This document shows, piece by piece, positions 1 to 7,900 of a stretch of 25,624 nucleotides of DNA (position 1 is the stretch's first letter; each line of letters starts with the position of its first letter). The position numbers and the translations under genes are program-made. Source of the DNA: Chrysochromulina parva (Eukaryota > Haptophyta > Prymnesiales > Chrysochromulinaceae); contig PJAB01000480.1 in the NCBI GenBank assembly GCA_002887195.1, positions 1 through 25,624 of the forward strand, read 5' to 3'. The notes under the pieces were generated by a model. The model was not told the DNA's origin and did not search any database. It saw only the letters and a list, made by a program, of their open reading frames with translations.

Positions 1-1353
1 GAGGGCCGGTGCCCAAACGGCTGCTCTCACCACGGCAACTGCGTTCATCCGACGGTGCCTCTGCGCGGCGTATCGGCTCCATACAGCCTCACACTGCTAG
101 ATTCGATCGAAAATGACGGCAAGCTCTCCACAGCGCCATCGGCTGGAGGCTGCGAGTGCAACAAGGGCTGGACCGGCATCGACTGCAGCCTCGCAGCGTG
201 CGTTGGCGACTGCCATGGGCACGGGACATGCCTGAACGGCACGTGCGCCTGCGAGCCGGGTTACGGCGGTGTGGGGTGCACGCACGCAGTGTGCCACCTC
301 GACTGCCTCAACGGCGGCGTGTGCATGCCGGGCGTTGGCTGCCGCTGCCCGTCAGAGCGGTTTGCGGGCGCGCGATGCGAGCTGGCTCTGAGCGCTGCGG
401 AGAGGCCGGCGCGGCCGCCCCCGCCGCCCGCGTCGCCCCCACCTTCACCGCTCCCGCCGTATAGCATCCGTGCGTACGAGCCTCCGTGCGCGGGCGGTGG
501 CACGTGCTCCGGTCACGGCGTCTGCCTGCGCGGCGGTACCTGCGTCTGCGCCGAGGGCTGGGGTGGCGTCGGGTGCGGCGAGCGTGCGTGCAGCGCAGTG
601 GCGTGCGTGAGCGGGCGCGGCCGGTGCGTGCGCGGCCAATGCCGGTGCCGCTCGCCGTGGCTGCCGCCGCTGTGTGCCTACGGCCGTTGCCCGGCCGACT
701 GCGGTGGCGCGGCGCGAGGCTGGTGTAATGCCACCCGAGCGGCCTGTGTGTGCAAGCCTAGCTTTGGCGGAGTCGATTGCTCGGCGGTGCGCTGCCCGTC
801 GAGCTGCCATGTGCGTGGCCGGTGCGATGCGGCCACTGGAGAATGCGTGTGCGAGCCCCCATGGCGGGGGGTGGCGTGCGATGAGCTTGGCGACTTTGGC
901 ACCGATGCGTCGGTGCGTGAGAGGCTGGACTGGCGCACTTGGCTGCTACCGCCGCCGCCGCCGCCGCCGCCGCCGTCGCCGCCGCCGCCGCCGCCGCCGT
1001 CGCGATTGCCGCTGCCTGAGCCTTCACCTCCTCCTCCGCCGCCGCCCTCGCCCTCGCCGCCTCCGCCGCCCTCGCCGCCCTCGCCGCCGCCCTCACCCCT
1101 GCCAAGCTCTCCGCCGCCCTCGCCGCCAACACCCGGGCTGGTCGAGGTGGGCGACGAGGGGGAGGGCAGCGTGCACGCGGCCGACCCGCTGCGCTGTCCG
1201 CTCGGCTGCCACGCCCACGGCCTCTGCCGCCACGGCCAGTGCTTCTGCTCCACCGGCTGGACTGGCGTCGCGTGCCAGCTACCCCTCGCCGCAGCCGCCG
1301 TACTCGAGGCGGCGGGCGCGCATGGCGGGCGCGTTCTCGGACGGGAGGACTAG
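1..1353 (+). CDS. EGF-repeat, proline-rich extracellular protein (5' partial)
   Basis: The frame is open from base 1, so the true start lies outside the window. The stop is TAG at 1351. I count about eight tenascin-type EGF-like modules (C-x3-C-x5-C-x4-C-x-C-x8-C), several ending in GWTGxxC or GYGGVGC. The first module is split by a non-cysteine stretch of about 30 residues, at roughly nt 50-150, which could be an insertion or an unspliced intron. Two linkers rich in SPPP/PPPP lie at about 410-460 and 950-1135, resembling hydroxyproline-rich wall glycoproteins. No transmembrane segment is visible before the stop. The family suggests a secreted or cell-surface adhesive or scale-associated protein. 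Ligand and role are unknown. The next gene is convergent, its stop 207 bp away. Confidence 0.75.
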   Translation, partial: EGRCPNGCSHHGNCVHPTVPLRGVSAPYSLTLLDSIENDGKLSTAPSAGGCECNKGWTGIDCSLAACVGDCHGHGTCLNGTCACEPGYGGVGCTHAVCHLDCLNGGVCMPGVGCRCPSERFAGARCELALSAAERPARPPPPPASPPPSPLPPYSIRAYEPPCAGGGTCSGHGVCLRGGTCVCAEGWGGVGCGERACSAVACVSGRGRCVRGQCRCRSPWLPPLCAYGRCPADCGGAARGWCNATRAACVCKPSFGGVDCSAVRCPSSCHVRGRCDAATGECVCEPPWRGVACDELGDFGTDASVRERLDWRTWLLPPPPPPPPPSPPPPPPPSRLPLPEPSPPPPPPPSPSPPPPPSPPSPPPSPLPSSPPPSPPTPGLVEVGDEGEGSVHAADPLRCPLGCHAHGLCRHGQCFCSTGWTGVACQLPLAAAAVLEAAGAHGGRVLGRED

Positions 1354-1559
1354 AGGCGAGGTGGGCCGCGCCCCTTTTCACAAAAGGCGCCGCGGGCGTT
1401 TTGTCACGTACGTAACAGCGAAGGGAAACAACACGGGAACATCCAAAACGGCCTTTGATTATTTCTTGTCACCGCTACGCGACGCGTAGCTCCTACCGTG
1501 CCTGCGCACGCCCCGGTCCGCGCGGTCGCTCGCTGGCCTCGGCCGGGCTGGTGCGCGGA
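1354..1559. other. Convergent intergenic spacer
   Basis: This 206-bp spacer separates the stop of the EGF gene from the stop of the minus-strand DUF4239-like gene. It holds the inverted pair CGCGCCCCTTTT / AAAAGGCGCCGCG around 1367-1395, which could form a 3'-end hairpin. No gene is seen. Confidence 0.4.
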
Positions 1560-3755
1560 TCACACGCCTGCCTCCAATCTCCGCTCATCGAGATCCAATC
1601 TCCGCTCCTCGAGATCCTCCTCAAGCCCAAGGACCATCGTCTGCAGCACGTCGTCCACGTTGAAGACGCCACCCGACAGCTGCCAGAGCTCCTGCGAGGA
1701 TGCATGCGCGTGGATGCATGCGCGGTTAGGGTTAGGGTTAGGGTTAGGGTTAGCAGCTGCCAGAGCTCCTGCGAGGATGCATGTGCAGCACGAGCAGAGG
1801 CACCCCGAGGTATTCAGATGGCGACGAAATGATGATGAGATGGTGGTCAGAAATGGTGGTCACAGAAATGGTGATCAGATTGTGATGAGAGGGCATCAGA
1901 GGTCATCACGCACATGGATGATGCTGGTCATCAGAGGTCATCAGAGGTCATCAGAGGCCATCAGAGGTCATCAGAGGCCATCAGAGGTCATCAGAGGTCA
2001 TCACAGGCCATCAGAGGTCATCAGAGGCCATCAGAGGTCATCAGAGGCCATCAGAGGTCATCAGAGTTCATCACGCACCTCGGAGGCAATCAGAGGTCAT
2101 CAGCGAGGTCATCAGAGGCCATCACGCACCTGGATGATGCGCAGCACGAGCAGCAGGCAGCCGCAGAGCGCCGAAAACAGGACGGACTGCAACTCGAGTA
2201 TCGAGACCGTCGGTAGGTCGGCGATCCTGTGGGGAAACATGATACCGGTAAGTGCCCGAGCAGCCGGCAGTCGCCATCGGTGGCCATCATCCGCGGCAAT
2301 CCAAGGCCATCCACGGCAGTCAACGTCAATCAGCAGCCATCAGCTCACTCACCTAGTGGTGCCCGCAGTGCCAGCGCCAAGCAGAGGGAACGCGAAGAGC
2401 TCGAGAGCCGCGAGCACGTAGAGCAGCGATAAGCCGAGCACAGGGAACTTGCGCTGTAAGGCGCCCAGCCGTTGGCCACGCGCCTGTCGCAAGTCCCGAC
2501 ATGCAATTTCGGAGGCAATCAGCATGCAAATCGGGGGAAAGGCGTCCACAGCCGTTGGCCACGCGCCTGCCGCAGGTCCCGACATGCAATTTCGGAGGCA
2601 ATCAGCATGCAAATCGGGGGAAAGGCGTCCACAGCCGTTGGCCACGCGCCTGTCGCAAGTCCCGACATGCAATTTCGGAGGCAATCAGCATGCAAATCGG
2701 GGGAAAGGCGTCCACAGCCGTTGGCCACGCGCCTGCCGCAGGTCCCTCACAGTCTCATAGACGACCGAGGGGACGCCAATCGAGGTGAGGCCCAGGATAC
2801 GTTCAAGAGGGTCGTCCACGGGCTTGGCCGAGAGCCGTTCCACAGGACTGATGTCGAGGCGGCGCAAGTCCTGATGAGGGAGACCATCAGTGCCGATGAG
2901 AGGCATTCGGAGGCGATCAGACGCAATCAGACGCAATCAGACTCAATCAGACGCAATCAGACGCAATCAGACCCCATCAGACCCCATCAGATGCAATCAC
3001 GCACCTGCTCGAAGTACTCCTGCATCGAGTCGAATCAGATGCACTCAGATGCACTCAGATGCACTCAGATAGAGAAAGATGCGCTCACGCACCTCCTCGA
3101 GGTACTCCTGCATCGAGTCGAGCGCGGACGGGTACCATGGGCGGGCACGACCCACGAGCGTCAGCTGCTCGAGTAACGACTTGGCAAGGCTGACCTCGTT
3201 GTAGAGGGCAAAGTAGATGCTCTCCTGCTGCTGGTAGAGCTCCGCGTACGCATTGCCCGCGAGGATCGCGAACAGCAGGTCGATGACGACGAGAAAGTTT
3301 TGGATGAATTGGCCTGTGCTGTTGTCGCTCGCGAGCACGCGCAGCGTCGCCGGGTCGAGCGTCTGGGTCAAGGTGTAGGACAGGCTGTCGAAGTAGAGGA
3401 AGCCGGCGAGCGCACTCAAGGCTGACGGAATGCCGATGCGCAAGATCGAAGAGAGCGCCTGCTCGGAGCGTATTTGGGATATCCGGCGCTCCCCTCGCCG
3501 CTGCCGCAACTCGGCCTTCCAGCTCCTATCCAACCTTCCAGCTCCTCGACCCGCATCCTTCGACACCACCTTGGGCAGTCGGAACGGCGACGCGGCCCGT
3601 TTTACCAACCTGCTGAACCCAGGCGTCTTGATGGCGGTGTCGACGACGGCGCCCGTGCCGATGGCGACCGAGATGACAAGAAAGGTAGAGGCGAGGGATA
3701 TCAAACCATCTGTCTGGTCGTTGAGCGTCGCTCCGAAGTCAACCCATGCCGACAT
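1560..3755 (-). CDS. DUF4239/bestrophin-like multi-pass membrane protein, five exons
   Basis: I join exons 3755-3093, 2870-2733, 2483-2353, 2226-2130 and 1691-1560, giving 386 aa. All junctions keep frame (phases 0, 0, 2, 0), and donors are GTGCGTG, GCGCGTG, GTGAGTG and GTGCGTG. The product has hydrophobic segments near its N-terminus (LISLASTFLVISVAIGTG), in the middle (LRIGIPSALSALAGFLYF; FLVVIDLLFAILAG) and late (FPVLGLSLLYVLAALELF; LFSALCGCLLLVLRII). It ends with a conserved-looking ELWQLSGGVFNVDDVLQ. The motif AYAELYQQQESIYFALYNE and the C-terminal layout resemble the DUF4239 family of algal, plant and bacterial membrane proteins, whose function is poorly defined. An upstream in-frame ATG at 3833 would add 26 aa. 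Family assignment is from memory of motif layout; the exon chain is firmer. Confidence 0.65.
1677..1783. repeat. 30-bp direct repeats flanking the telomeric run
   Basis: Positions 1677-1706 and 1754-1783 are identical over 30 bp, with an offset of 77 bp. On the minus strand each copy contains the acceptor TCGCAG followed by the first 15 bases of exon 5. Only the copy at 1691 keeps the frame, because 77 is not a multiple of 3; use of the other copy would frameshift the last exon. Confidence 0.9.
1726..1753 (+). repeat. Interstitial TTAGGG telomere-type repeat
   Basis: There are four perfect TTAGGG units plus TTAG, preceded by GG. The run lies inside intron 4 of the DUF4239-like gene, between two identical 30-bp direct copies at 1677-1706 and 1754-1783. 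TTAGGG is the vertebrate-type telomere unit and is also reported for haptophytes. An internal run this short points to repair-associated insertion rather than a chromosome end. Confidence 0.9.
1912..2128 (-). repeat. 10-nt minisatellite with CTCTGATG units
   Basis: On the plus strand this reads as alternating gtcatcagag and gccatcagag decamers, about 18-20 units with few interruptions. In the sense (minus) direction each unit carries CTGAT, which fits the branch-point consensus yUnAy. Confidence 0.9.
2227..2352 (-). other. Intron 3 of the DUF4239-like gene
   Basis: The donor is AG|GTGAGTGAG at 2352 and the acceptor TTTCCCCACAG at 2227. It is 126 bp. The sense strand holds CTGAT twice near the donor and short GATTG/GATGG repeats. 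This is the most conventional intron of the gene. Confidence 0.75.
2469..2741 (-). repeat. 83-bp tandem repeat forming intron 2
   Basis: CCGTTGGCCACGCGCCTG recurs at 2469, 2552, 2635 and 2718, exactly 83 bp apart. Each unit holds a coding-like part (minus: DLRQARGQRL) and a spacer with TTGCATG and CATGCTGATTG. The inferred intron 2484-2732 is 249 bp, exactly three units, bounded by CAG|GCGCGTGG on both sides, so it would be a GC-AG intron. Confidence 0.85.
2871..3092 (-). other. Intron 1 of the DUF4239-like gene, decamer array plus exon-edge copy
   Basis: The donor is GAG|GTGCGTGAG at 3092 and the acceptor CCCTCATCAG at 2871. It contains decamer arrays (plus strand acgcaatcag about 2916-2999; gcactcagat about 3040-3070). 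A near copy of the exon 1 end, with its own GTGCGTG donor, sits at about 2998-3033. That copy could act as a decoy donor or a small exon. Confidence 0.7.
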
Positions 3756-3961
3756 TTTAGGCACGGCCGCGACACGCGTGTGCTCATGCGCGGTCGTGCG
3801 AGGGAATGCGAATGCCGGCCCGCGCCTGCGCATTGCGAGAGTTGACGAAACGCGAGCGCAGTTTTACACTGAATACAATGTAGACAGTCCGTGAGCGTTC
3901 ACACATCGACCCGTCCTAGGGATCGTTGCACAACAGGGACGCAAACCCACGTTGATTAACA
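3756..3961. promoter_or_regulatory. Divergent promoter region
   Basis: These 206 bp separate the ATG of the DUF4239-like gene (minus) from the ATG of the small plus-strand gene. If the ATG at 3833 is used instead, only 128 bp remain. No core promoter motif is convincing. Confidence 0.4.
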
Positions 3962-4659
3962 ATGATATTAGCGCGCCGCGGACAAGTCCTCCTCGACCGA
4001 CCATTCAGCGTCCTTCAGCTTCGCGCACTCGTCACTTGCTCACGACATTTTTCGGAGGGGCAGCCCCAGCGCAACCTAGAACTCCGCATGCAAGGAGAAC
4101 ATCAAGTGTCGTTGCTCACGGCCGGAACAGAGGCTGCTCAGTACCAGGAACAGCTTCGCAACGTCGGCAAGCCAGCGGTGACCTTTGCCACCGATGACAG
4201 CCAAGCTACCCACGTCTCTGCCAACAAACGACAAGGCAGTGCGGGCATGCTCGCCAAGCTTTATCAGGCCAGCTTGGCGCGTCTCAGCTTTGGTGGGAAA
4301 CCCTCAGTTCGTGTCGATGAAGACGATTTCGATGAGTCACAGGTTGGTGATTCGTCCTGGCAGTCTTGCAACACCCAAATACCCTCTGAGTTGCTGTGGC
4401 GTGCTTGTTGTGTCTGCACAGTTCGAATCTGCTTTCGTTCCTACGAACGGCACACGGGGCGCTAAGGCAACAGGAGCCTAAGAACATCCTGGATGTGCCA
4501 AATGCAGATGCACAAAGATGTGCGAAGAGAAGTGGAGGGACGGAGCTCGATAAGTTTAAGTACGACTTCTGTCTTCTCCGTCCGGGTCCGCGGCTGGCGG
4601 CTCGCGGGGGGCGGGACCGCGCTCCGCGGCGGTCGGACGTCGCGTGCCCGTGCGCTTAG
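3962..4659 (+). CDS. Hypothetical protein, possibly mitochondrial, two exons
   Basis: The ATG at 3962 opens exon 1 to 4342. A donor CAG|GTTGGTGA and an acceptor GGCAACAG|GAGCCT allow an in-phase join to exon 2, 4474-4659, giving 188 aa. The N-terminus (MILARRGQVLLDRPFS..., with RHFSEGQ near residue 30) is basic, hydroxylated and free of acid up to residue 11, as in mitochondrial presequences. A helical stretch MLAKLYQASLARLSF lies near residue 95, followed by an acidic DEDDFDE. The last 25 residues are R/P/G-rich and may not be genuine. Without splicing the frame runs on to 4465. I recognise no family. Confidence 0.4.
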
Positions 4660-5144
4660 CGCCGAGGTATAGCGCGCCGGTCAGGGCCAAACCCCGTTGC
4701 GACGGTGAGCCGCGGTACGAGTCGACCCTCGACGCTCTATTCGAGTTCGGACCGTCGCGCGTCGGAGTCCTCGGTCCTCGGAATCGTTATTCGTTAACCC
4801 TGCGGACGTGATACCGCCGTACTTAGTCCGACCGTATCAATAGTGAACGTCCTCAGTCCACCGCCCACGCGGCCTCCTACGCGGTCTGCGGCATCCATAT
4901 CTGGCACACTAAGCGCGGTCACACTCCGTCCTATACACCAAAAGGATACACGCCTTTTGCGCGCGTTGCACGCGAACATCTCTCGGCGGCGCATTCTGCG
5001 GCGGGCGCACCAGGAGCCTCCGCGAGCCCTTCGCCTTTCGCACTCCGCACGCATCGCGCCTGCCTCTCGGCCGTCGTCGACCTCTCCTCGCCGTCGTCGT
5101 CATCATCCGTTCATCAACGAGGACAACGAGGACAGCTCTGTAAT
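4660..5144. other. Convergent spacer, no gene recognised
   Basis: These 485 bp lie between the 3' end of the small plus-strand gene and the stop of the phosphatase on the minus strand. Open frames here are Arg/Pro/Ser-rich and look like shadows of GC-rich sequence. A short GAGGACAAC/GAGGACAGC duplication sits at about 5118-5136. Confidence 0.4.
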
Positions 5145-6618
5145 TCAGTAGTTCCAATTCTGGAAGGGCGTGCGGCAGAGCGCGAACTCCAAACCCTTCC
5201 TTCCGGGCGCATCGTACACCCCAAGCGTGTAGACAATCTTGCGGTTCGTGTCGTAGCACGTGAGCACTGAGGGCTTCCCGTGACCCGCGCGCCCGAGCGG
5301 TTGCGGCAGGTCCGCGAGGGCGACGCGGGCAAACGGCTGCACGGGCAACGGTGTGGAGCGCGGCACGAGGAGTGACTCGGCGCGCCCGAGGGCCTTGTCC
5401 TTGTAGTCCAGGCACGATACGGCCGTCTGCTTCGTATCCGCCTCTGTGAAAGTCTCCAGCTCGACATTGGGAGGCGCACCTGCACGCCACAAGGGAGGCA
5501 CTCAGCATGCAATGAGGGGAGGCACTCCACATGCAATGAGGGAGGCACTCAGCATGCAATGAGGCACTCAGCATGCAATGAGGCACTCAGCATGCAATGA
5601 GGGGAGGCACTCAGCATGCAATTAGGGATGCACTCAGCATGCAAACCAGGGAGGCACTCCGACATGCAATGAGGGAGGCACTCAGCATGCAAATCAGGGA
5701 GGCACTCAGCATGCAATGAGGGAGGCACTCAGCATGCGATGAGGGGAGGCACTCAGCATGCAATTAGGGATTGGGCGGCGAACCGAAGCGTTCGCCGAGA
5801 GCAGTCATCAGGTCACTGAGGGTGAAGGTAGCGCAGTCGACGGTGAGGCTGAAGTCGAGACGCGCCTCGTCGCTCACGCAGTGCGGCTGCCCGCAGTGCT
5901 TGCACTTGAAGCCGACGAGGGCTTTATGGGCACCGTCGACCTGTGTGCCGCCCACGAGGGGCGAGGGCGAGGTGAGCAGGCCTTGCTGCTCCGCGAGCTC
6001 CGCGAGCTGCTGCCGGAAGGACTGGTTGGTGAGCACAAAGGGGCGGCGCTGGAAGAGTCGGCGCACCACGTTCGGCAGCGGCGTCAGCTCGAAGAGGAGC
6101 GTGAGTGCCACCGCGAGTGCCACCGAACGGTTGCGGCCCGCGTTGCAGTGCAGCAGCACCTTCCCCTTTGGTGCGTCCCGGCCCTTCGCGAGCGTGCTCG
6201 ACTCGAGCACCGGGCCCACAAACTGCAGCAGTGGCTCCAGATGCCGTTTGAGGATCGGGTAGCCCTCCGCGTCGTTGGCGCGCAGCGCCAGGTACTCAAT
6301 GCCCACCTCCTCGAACTCGTTGACGGGCCCGCTGCAGTCACCGGCCGCGCAGTTGACGACGTGCGTGATGCCGAGCCGACGCAGCATCGGTACCATGGTC
6401 GCATGCCGCACAGAGCCGACGAGTATCTGCCGGCCCACAGGCGTCGGCAGGTAGTCTGGCTCTTGGAAGCAGTACTCGCCCACGAAGGCGAATGCATTGG
6501 TCGGAAGGCCGGGCAGTCCGTGGCCGGGCAATCCGTGGCCCGTCGAGGGAGTGATCGAGGGCGCGCGACCGGCGATGTACGAACCCGAGTGCGATTGGGA
6601 CATCGGGATGCTGGGCAT
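5145..6618 (-). CDS. Dual-specificity protein phosphatase (HCX5R class), two exons
   Basis: Exon 1 is 6618-5784 and exon 2 is 5479-5145, joined in phase 1, giving 389 aa. Residues from about 45 follow a DSP pattern: VGSVRHATMVPMLRRLGITH, then HVVNCAAG, a candidate general acid Asp near 116 (RANDAEGY), and the signature HCNAGRNRS with Cys about 158 and Arg about 164 (nt about 6121-6150). Later residues hold a CKHCGQPHC cluster that may bind metal. The exon 2 part (TCYDTNRKIVYTLGVYD) is not recognised. The family removes phosphate from Tyr/Ser/Thr or other substrates through a cysteinyl-phosphate intermediate; the substrate cannot be read here. The frame is open upstream to about 6750, but without ATG. 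Confidence 0.75.
5480..5783 (-). repeat. Phosphatase intron built of TTGCATGCTGAGTGCC units
   Basis: The donor is TTCG|GTTCGCC at 5783 and the acceptor GCGTGCAG|GTGCGCC at 5480. The 304-bp intron is about a dozen imperfect 16-24 nt units (sense TTGCATGCTGAGTGCC plus a variable CTCCCTCA). Its first bases GTTCGCCGCCCAAT closely match the first bases of exon 2, GTGCGCCTCCCAAT (12 of 14). Confidence 0.85.
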
Positions 6619-6881
6619 CCCTCTCAGAAGAGGCGGCGTGGCGACGAAGAGACCGGACGGAGGCCGAGAGCGTCCGATTTGGACGAAAGCTCGCTTCTCG
6701 GCAATTCGAGACTGAAATGCACACCGTGAATTGAAAGCTGTTCTCAACAAAACACACTATTAGAACGCACGTTGCAGGCACGTTGTGGGAATTTTCATGT
6801 GCTCGATACGACGCCGTCGCGTGTGCACATCAATCGTCCTCCGACGCAAAGCACCTCTTTTGCAGCTTACGTCGCGCGATC
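6619..6881. promoter_or_regulatory. Divergent promoter, phosphatase / SEC11
   Basis: 263 bp between the two ATGs. The only notable content is an A/T-richer stretch at about 6715-6760 that may mark the shared nucleosome-free region. Confidence 0.4.
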
Positions 6882-7421
6882 ATGGACACGTTCGTCGACA
6901 TGTACCACACCTTGCGCGACATGCGTCAGCGGCAGATGGCGCATCAGGTGCTCAACCTCGCAATGATCGTCTGCTCGGCGCTCATGATCTGGAAGAGCCT
7001 GATGGTGGTGACGTCGTCCGAGAGCCCGGTGGTCGTCGTGCTCAGCGGCAGCATGGAGCCCGCCTTCCACAGAGGCGACATTTTATTCCTGCACATGGGT
7101 TTCACGCCCTTCCGTGCGGGCGACATCGTCGTCTTCAAGGTAGCCGACCGCGAGATCCCCATCGTGCACCGCGTGATCAAAGTGCACGAGAAGCCCGATG
7201 GCAGGGTGGACATGCTCACAAAGGGCGACAACAACGCGGTCGACGACCGAGGGCTATACTCGGCGAGCCAAAAATGGATCAACAAGGAGCACGTGATAGG
7301 GCGCGCGAAGGGCTACCTGCCCTACATTGGCATGGTGACCATCATCATGAACGACTACCCGATCGTCAAGTACATACTGGTGGGACTGATGGGGCTCTTT
7401 GTACTCACTACGAAAGAATAG
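6882..7421 (+). CDS. SEC11: Signal peptidase complex catalytic subunit SEC11
   Basis: The product is 179 aa, the normal length for SEC11, in one uninterrupted exon. An N-terminal cytosolic/amphipathic part and a membrane anchor (about 22-45, [19 protein letters not shown]) precede the catalytic region: SGSMEP with nucleophile Ser57, IPIVHRVI with catalytic His96, and the [14 protein letters not shown] box that supplies Asp. Box GDILFLHMG and a C-terminal hydrophobic segment ([14 protein letters not shown]) are also present. The family is the ER-membrane serine protease that removes signal peptides from secretory proteins. The start was chosen at [18 protein letters not shown], where homology-like sequence begins; the frame extends upstream to an ATG-less region. 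Confidence 0.95.
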   Translation: MDTFVDMYHTLRDMRQRQMAHQVLNLAMIVCSALMIWKSLMVVTSSESPVVVVLSGSMEPAFHRGDILFLHMGFTPFRAGDIVVFKVADREIPIVHRVIKVHEKPDGRVDMLTKGDNNAVDDRGLYSASQKWINKEHVIGRAKGYLPYIGMVTIIMNDYPIVKYILVGLMGLFVLTTKE

Positions 7422-7900
7422 CACGCGGGCGCGCCCCGCCCTCAGACGCTCTCCTGTACAGATTTGGCATGTATGCGCATACATACGTATTTGTGTGACA
7501 CGGCCCGCGCCACGGGACTGTGCGGGCGCCCGCGCGCTCGCCGCGCCCCCGCGTCTGCTGCAGAGTGCACAGTGCTACTAACACTTGCCTGCTGCGCGCC
7601 GCGCGAAAGAGGGGCGTGGGGCGTCATATAAATGAATGTTGACGCCCGCCCGGCGCCCATACTCTTGTTTAATAAACATTACCTCAGACCGCGAGGACGT
7701 AAGCGGTCGTAACCGCCGCGTGCGGGGACGGAGCGATCGCTTCAAGAGAACCATCGAACGGCGAACGCGCGCGTCCGAACGCGGCAGCTGCGCACATTTT
7801 TATATCGTTTGGCATCGTTTGAGTAGCTCTGCCAGTTGTCGCAGAGCCGGCCATCTCCGCGAGGGTATTGCGCGCGGCGGGCCCGCGGCCACCGAGCCGC
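7422..7900. other. Convergent spacer with hairpin and AATAAA
   Basis: 479 bp between the SEC11 stop and the PH-gene stop. AATAAA is at 7671-7676, on the plus strand, 250 nt past SEC11. A perfect 8-bp stem (7619-7626 with 7640-7647) has a 13-nt loop. The frames here are Arg-rich and not convincing as genes. Confidence 0.5.
7619..7647. terminator. Stem-loop GGGCGTCA / TGACGCCC
   Basis: The arms GGGCGTCA and TGACGCCC are perfect complements around the 13-nt loop TATAAATGAATGT. It lies in the 3' region of SEC11, so a 3'-end or RNA-stability role is possible, but the loop also contains TATAAA. Confidence 0.35.

Larger units (their letters stand above)
1692..2129 (-). other. Intron 4 of the DUF4239-like gene, minisatellite with exon-edge copies
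   Basis: The donor is CAG|GTGCGTG at 2129 and the acceptor CCTCGCAG|GAGCTC at 1691. The 438-bp intron contains a 10-nt tandem array (sense unit about CTCTGATGAC/CTCTGATGGC, about 1920-2120). It also holds degenerate copies of the donor edge near 1905-1925, a second copy of the acceptor edge at 1754-1783, and a short TTAGGG run. Confidence 0.7.

Noticed and set aside
674..1489. Long alternative plus-strand frame and several minus-strand frames over the EGF gene
   Set aside because: They are Arg- or Gly-rich shadows of GC-rich triplet runs; the EGF frame alone has a patterned Cys spacing.
1692..2129. Possible transposon ends around the telomere run and decamer array
   Set aside because: No terminal inverted repeats or transposase; the duplications match exon edges rather than target-site duplications.
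4415..4432. GTTCGAATC resembling a tRNA T-loop
   Set aside because: No D-arm, anticodon arm or acceptor pairing could be found around it.
4843..5151. Plus-strand open frame in the convergent spacer
   Set aside because: It is Arg/Ser/Pro-rich, runs into the phosphatase 3' end and shows no domain or codon pattern.
5480..5783. Regular repeats that could be read as a CRISPR-like array
   Set aside because: Units are contiguous, variable in length and without unique spacers, and they lie inside a spliced intron of a eukaryotic gene.
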